Positions 6,061-8,439 of a stretch of DNA of 8,439 bases are shown piece after piece. The notes below the pieces were generated by a model, which searched no databases, had not been told where the DNA came from, and saw only the letters and a program-made list of their open reading frames with translations. The translations under genes and the position numbers were made by a program. Source of the DNA: an uncultured Slackia sp. (GTDB lineage Bacteria; Actinomycetota; Coriobacteriia; Coriobacteriales; Eggerthellaceae); assembly GCA_900555495.1 (NCBI GenBank), contig USLD01000054.1, forward strand, positions 1 to 8,439, read 5' to 3'. Position 1 is the stretch's first letter, and each line of letters begins with the position of its first letter.

Positions 6061-6639
6061 CTACTTTCGTTTCTTTCCTACGATGTGGTCGATCAACCCG
6101 AGGGCGATGGCTTCTTCCGGTTCGAGCCAGGTGTCGCGGTCGCAGAGATGCCTTGCCTCCTCGCGAGTCATCCCCGATGCGTTCGCGATCAGTCCCTCGA
6201 GGACGTCTTTCGTGCGCAGGATCTTCTTCGCGGTCGTTTCGATGGAGGTCGCATCGCCCGACATCGAGCTGCGAGGCTGATGGAGCATCAGGTCGGCGTG
6301 CTCGGTGACGTATCGGCTTCCCTTGTCGCCGGCGCATACGAGCAGCACCGCCGCCATGGATGCGCAGGTTCCGATGCCGATCGTGTTCACGCTGCTTTTG
6401 GCGTTTCTGCAGGCATCGAGAATGGCGAGCCCCGCCGCGACGCTGCCGCCGGGGCTGAAGATCTGCAGCGTGATGGGCTTGGATGGGTTGTCGTAGTCGA
6501 GGTACAGGATGTTCTCGATCGCCCTTCTTGCTGCAAGGTCGTCGATCGGGCCCCAGATGGATACGGTGCGGTTTTCAAGCAGCGCGATGCTCGGCGCATT
6601 CAGGCCGTGGCGCTCGATGAAGTCGGAGGTGGTGTTCAT
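6061..6639 (-). CDS. ClpP-family serine protease, catalytically intact paralogue
   Basis: This 192-residue S14 peptidase has a full ClpP triad: Ser94 in TCASMAA, His120 in LMLHQP and Asp169 in DRDTWL. It also has the SPGGSVAAGLAI oxyanion and strand segment (62-73), GPIDD (30-34) and a closing ALGLIDHIVG. It should assemble as a ClpP-type barrel that cleaves proteins delivered by an ATPase. The N-terminus is unusual: the canonical opening with its RGER-YDI-type segment, which forms the axial pore, is replaced by a different leader (DFIERHGLNAPSIALLENRT). There is no obvious propeptide. The ATG at 6639 has AAAGGAA 5 nt upstream. The ClpX-like gene follows after 8 nt, which strongly suggests a dedicated protease-unfoldase pair. 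It reads as an accessory paralogue rather than the housekeeping copy, though no second copy is visible here. Confidence 0.93.
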   Translation of the reverse strand: MNTTSDFIERHGLNAPSIALLENRTVSIWGPIDDLAARRAIENILYLDYDNPSKPITLQIFSPGGSVAAGLAILDACRNAKSSVNTIGIGTCASMAAVLLVCAGDKGSRYVTEHADLMLHQPRSSMSGDATSIETTAKKILRTKDVLEGLIANASGMTREEARHLCDRDTWLEPEEAIALGLIDHIVGKKRK

Positions 6640-6684
6640 AGACGTTCCTTTCGGATGGATGCGTGCGAAGGTTCTGCGTGTCGC

Positions 6685-7230
6685 CTATTTGACGGCGTAG
6701 CGCGCGAGGACGATCATTCCTGCGATGAGGTGAGGGATGAAGCGGAGGAGGGGGATGAAGAGGGTCCATTCTCCGACGTAGCTGGCGAACACCAGGCCGG
6801 CGCAGCGCTTGAAGGGCTTGTTGTCGTCGGTCGTCTTCAGAGTCTTTGCGATTCCGACGCCGATGAATGCGATGAAGATGATGGCGTAGACGGCGGTGAC
6901 GGCCATGTTGGCCTCGTTCACCTGTACGGGCATGAACACAGCGAAGGAGAGCGGGAACTTGGCAAGGGCCGGCAGGCCGATCGACAGATTCATGAGCAGG
7001 GAATGCGTCTTGGCACCTGGCTTTATCGCCTGGGCTGCGATGACCGAGATGAGTCCCGCGGCGTCGAGCGCCATGGCGACCGAGAACAAGATGATGGCGG
7101 TGCCTGGCGCGCCTTCCGCGACGAGTTCGTTCCAGACGAAAGGTACGAGCGGTTCTATCGCCAGGACGATGAAGAGGATCGGCACGAGGGATTTGAGGGC
7201 GAGCATGGCGATGTTCTTGGCCGTTTTCAT
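6685..7230 (-). CDS. Small polytopic membrane protein of unknown family
   Basis: This 181-residue integral membrane protein is unrecognised. Hydrophobic spans fall at about 7-33, 43-69, 78-103, 108-131 and 143-177; the last may be one or two spans. Charged residues inside or at the edges of spans include Glu26, Asp56 and Lys91, and a hydrophilic loop (130-142, KTLKTTDDNKPFKR) is likely cytoplasmic by positive charge. There is no signal peptide apart from the first span, and no enzymatic motif. The start is the ATG at 7230-7228, with AAAGGAA 5 nt upstream. The frame stays open for 41 more codons, but they lack membrane character and a ribosome binding site. It is first in the five-gene unit and 45 nt before the ClpP gene. 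A sensor, anchor or substrate role for the protease is possible but inferred. Confidence 0.8.
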   Translation of the reverse strand: MKTAKNIAMLALKSLVPILFIVLAIEPLVPFVWNELVAEGAPGTAIILFSVAMALDAAGLISVIAAQAIKPGAKTHSLLMNLSIGLPALAKFPLSFAVFMPVQVNEANMAVTAVYAIIFIAFIGVGIAKTLKTTDDNKPFKRCAGLVFASYVGEWTLFIPLLRFIPHLIAGMIVLARYAVK

Positions 7231-7576
7231 TGCGGTTCCTTTCCTGCAGATGCGAACTGCATTTGCTTTATGCATGTATGTGTTTGGATTCGTTCCGACT
7301 GCGCTGTCGATGGGTTCCATTATCGTCACGGGGTCAGGCTGGCTCTCGCTCATATTCCCGTAAATAGCGGTAGATTGGATTTTGCATGTACACGTGGGTC
7401 GAGCGGGAAGGCTGTTGCGCGGATGGCGGACGGGTTTCTGCCCAGGTCAGCGCGCTCTTTGGCTCCTTATTGCTTATCTGCCTGCTTCGCTTTGCTTTCC
7501 GTCCAACAGGGGAGTAACGGCGCGTGTCGTGGCGCAGGGCGGTACAATGCGTCTGTTATCGAAAGAAGGGAAGTTC
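7231..7576. promoter_or_regulatory. Divergent intergenic region between protease locus and WYL regulator
   Basis: This 346-nt stretch separates divergent genes and should hold promoters for both. For the leftward operon the best -10 is GATAAT on the minus strand (about 7318-7323), but it has no convincing -35. TTTATGCATGTATG (7268-7281) and TTTTGCATGTACAC (7380-7393) are similar sequences about 112 nt apart and could be paired binding sites. No small gene is convincing here. Confidence 0.4.
7543..7548 (+). promoter_or_regulatory. Candidate -10 box for the WYL regulator
   Basis: TACAAT matches the sigma-70 -10 consensus at five of six positions and lies 28 nt before the chosen ATG. No good -35 is visible 16-18 nt upstream, so an activator or a weak promoter is implied if it is used. 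Confidence 0.35.
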
Positions 7577-8224
7577 ATGGGCGCGAAGAGGGCGAACGTC
7601 GAAATAGAACCGAGGGTCGATTCTCGGTCGGCCGGCGGTAAAAAGAGCGGCGGCCAACGAAAGGCCGTTCCGTATTGGGTGCCGCTGGCTGCCGAGCGTA
7701 TCTTCATGGAATACTCCGGCCCCGGTAAAGGCAACGGGCTTTCCGTTTCCGACGTGGTGAGATATCTCAAAGACATCTACGATTGCGAGGTGTCGGACGA
7801 CTATGTGAGGGAGAAACTGATTCCCGCCATGATTGAGTTCGGTTCCATCGAGCCGCGCGTTATCGAAGAAGACTCCCTGGTCGATTACTTCGGTTGGAAG
7901 ATGGGATCGAACGCTTCGCCCGCAGATGGGGCGAATGCGACCGGTCCGGATGAAGCGGAAAAGAAGAAGACCCGCAAGAAAGGCCTGTACTGGTTCGAGC
8001 CCGGTCGTCTGTTCGAAGACCACGAAATCGAGCTTCTGATCGGCATGGTCGATGCGAGTCCGTTCATGGTGCACAAAGACGCGAACGACCTCGTGAAAAA
8101 ACTCAGGAGCCTGCAGTTTCAGGGCAATCGCGCGATGCGGGCTTTCTTGGTGGACTCCGACTTCGACTCGGTCGACGGTCGTGCCGGCGAAGGCGATGCC
8201 GAACGGTCCGCTTGCGATTCGTAA
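7577..8224 (+). CDS. WYL-family transcriptional regulator, N-terminal part ended by in-frame stop
   Basis: This 215-residue product has the N-terminal architecture of WYL-domain regulators. A basic leader (1-33) is followed by a winged-helix segment at about 35-95 (LAAERIFMEYS, then LSVSDVVRYLKDIYDCEVSD, DYVREKLIPAMIEFG). Then comes the linker segment YWFEPGRLFEDHEIELLIGM (138-157), with SPFMVHKDANDLVKKLRSLQ (161-180), typical of the region just before the WYL domain. TAA at 8222-8224 ends it before the WYL core, which continues in the same frame downstream. The start is the ATG at 7577, with AAGGG 6 nt upstream; the open frame reaches back to 7382 but that part looks non-coding. It is transcribed away from the membrane-ClpP-ClpX-like operon and may regulate it. 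WYL domains sense ligands such as nucleic acid in several defence-linked repressors; without its WYL part this protein may bind DNA constitutively or be inactive. Confidence 0.8.
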   Translation: MGAKRANVEIEPRVDSRSAGGKKSGGQRKAVPYWVPLAAERIFMEYSGPGKGNGLSVSDVVRYLKDIYDCEVSDDYVREKLIPAMIEFGSIEPRVIEEDSLVDYFGWKMGSNASPADGANATGPDEAEKKKTRKKGLYWFEPGRLFEDHEIELLIGMVDASPFMVHKDANDLVKKLRSLQFQGNRAMRAFLVDSDFDSVDGRAGEGDAERSACDS

Positions 8225-8439
8225 AAAGGGAACGGCGAGGTCAGGCCGTCTACGGCCGGCGTTTTGTTCCCGCTGTCGAAGCTGTACGGCGCGATCGTCG
8301 AGAAGCGGACGATTTCGTTTACCAAGCTGAAGTATTCGGCCAGGGTCAACATGGCCGGTGCGGAGCTGTATCGCAACGACAGGCAGGACGGGGAATCGAA
8401 GAACGAACTGAAAGACGTGACGCCTTATGCCCTTCGTTA
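8225..8439 (+). pseudogene. WYL-domain remainder, in frame with the upstream regulator, runs off right edge
   Basis: Reading on past the TAA at 8222 in the same frame gives about 71 codons without another stop. They include FPLSKLYGAIVEKRTISF, then KLKYSARVN and ELKDVTPYALR. This is the usual beginning of a WYL domain: a helix with 'AI..r..I.F', then strands ending in 'v.PYal'. The WYL tripeptide itself would lie beyond the window. The first possible restart codons (TTG at 8264, ATG at 8351) have no ribosome binding site, and the ATG would remove half of this segment. The simplest reading is that a nonsense mutation split one gene. A split two-protein regulator, stop-codon readthrough or a sequence error are alternatives. 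Confidence 0.7.

Noticed and set aside
6053..6337. N-terminal extension of the ClpX-like protein
   Set aside because: The extra residues are arginine-rich and lie in a different frame over the ClpP C-terminus; the ATG at 6052 has a good ribosome binding site.
6061..6639. ClpP-like protein as a prophage head-maturation protease
   Set aside because: No terminase, portal, capsid or integrase is nearby, and a ClpX-like partner follows directly, which fits a cellular protease pair better.
7382..7576. Upstream extension of the WYL regulator to the ATG at 7382
   Set aside because: The extra 65 residues lack regulator-like sequence and a ribosome binding site, and they span the candidate -10 box; the ATG at 7577 is better supported.
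4886..7641. Long plus-strand open frames opposite the ClpX-like, ClpP and membrane genes
   Set aside because: Their translations are low-complexity and show no domain, while the minus-strand genes have full catalytic motifs and ribosome binding sites.

Overview
This is a high-GC, gene-dense bacterial window. The gene set is a Tat-exported two-subunit [FeFe] hydrogenase on a b-type cytochrome, a ClpP/ClpX-like pair and a WYL-type regulator. With the GC content, this suggests an anaerobic high-GC Gram-positive such as the Coriobacteriia (Eggerthellaceae-like). That placement is an inference from gene content; no marker gene is present.

Layout: (1) Bases 1-155 or 1-192 (-): the start of an unrecognised gene that runs off the left edge; its 5' end has a reading-frame conflict at an A6 run. 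(2) 396-3478 (-): a four-gene hydrogenase operon, in transcription order catalytic [FeFe] subunit (TTG start), Tat-signal small subunit, di-haem cytochrome b, and a ferric-reductase-like membrane protein. A perfect 12-bp hairpin closes it at 336-366. A good promoter (TCGACA-N17-TAGAAT) lies at 3628-3656, followed by a leader of about 140 nt with several inverted repeats. (3) 3760-7230 (-): five closely spaced genes, in transcription order a small polytopic membrane protein, a catalytically intact ClpP, a ClpX-like AAA+ ATPase lacking the zinc-binding domain, an unrecognised 146-residue protein, and a calcineurin-like metallophosphoesterase. All five use an AAAGGA-type ribosome binding site, or in the ClpX-like gene a close variant, whereas the hydrogenase genes use AGGAGG or a G-run. 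(4) 7577-8439 (+): a divergently transcribed WYL-family regulator. It is broken by an in-frame TAA at 8222, but its WYL-domain coding resumes in the same frame and runs off the right edge.

How the genes may work together: the hydrogenase proteins would form a complex on the outer face of the membrane that exchanges electrons between H2 and membrane quinones. The second locus looks like a self-contained regulated-proteolysis module. A dedicated unfoldase (pore loop GWKG, no ZBD, possible IGF-like YGL loop) feeds a dedicated ClpP, with a membrane protein, an unknown partner and a phosphoesterase, next to a WYL regulator. WYL regulators often control stress or phage-defence operons, so this locus is the best candidate in the window for an undescribed system. 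Its function is not shown by the sequence. No rRNA, tRNA, CRISPR array, insertion sequence or integrase was found.
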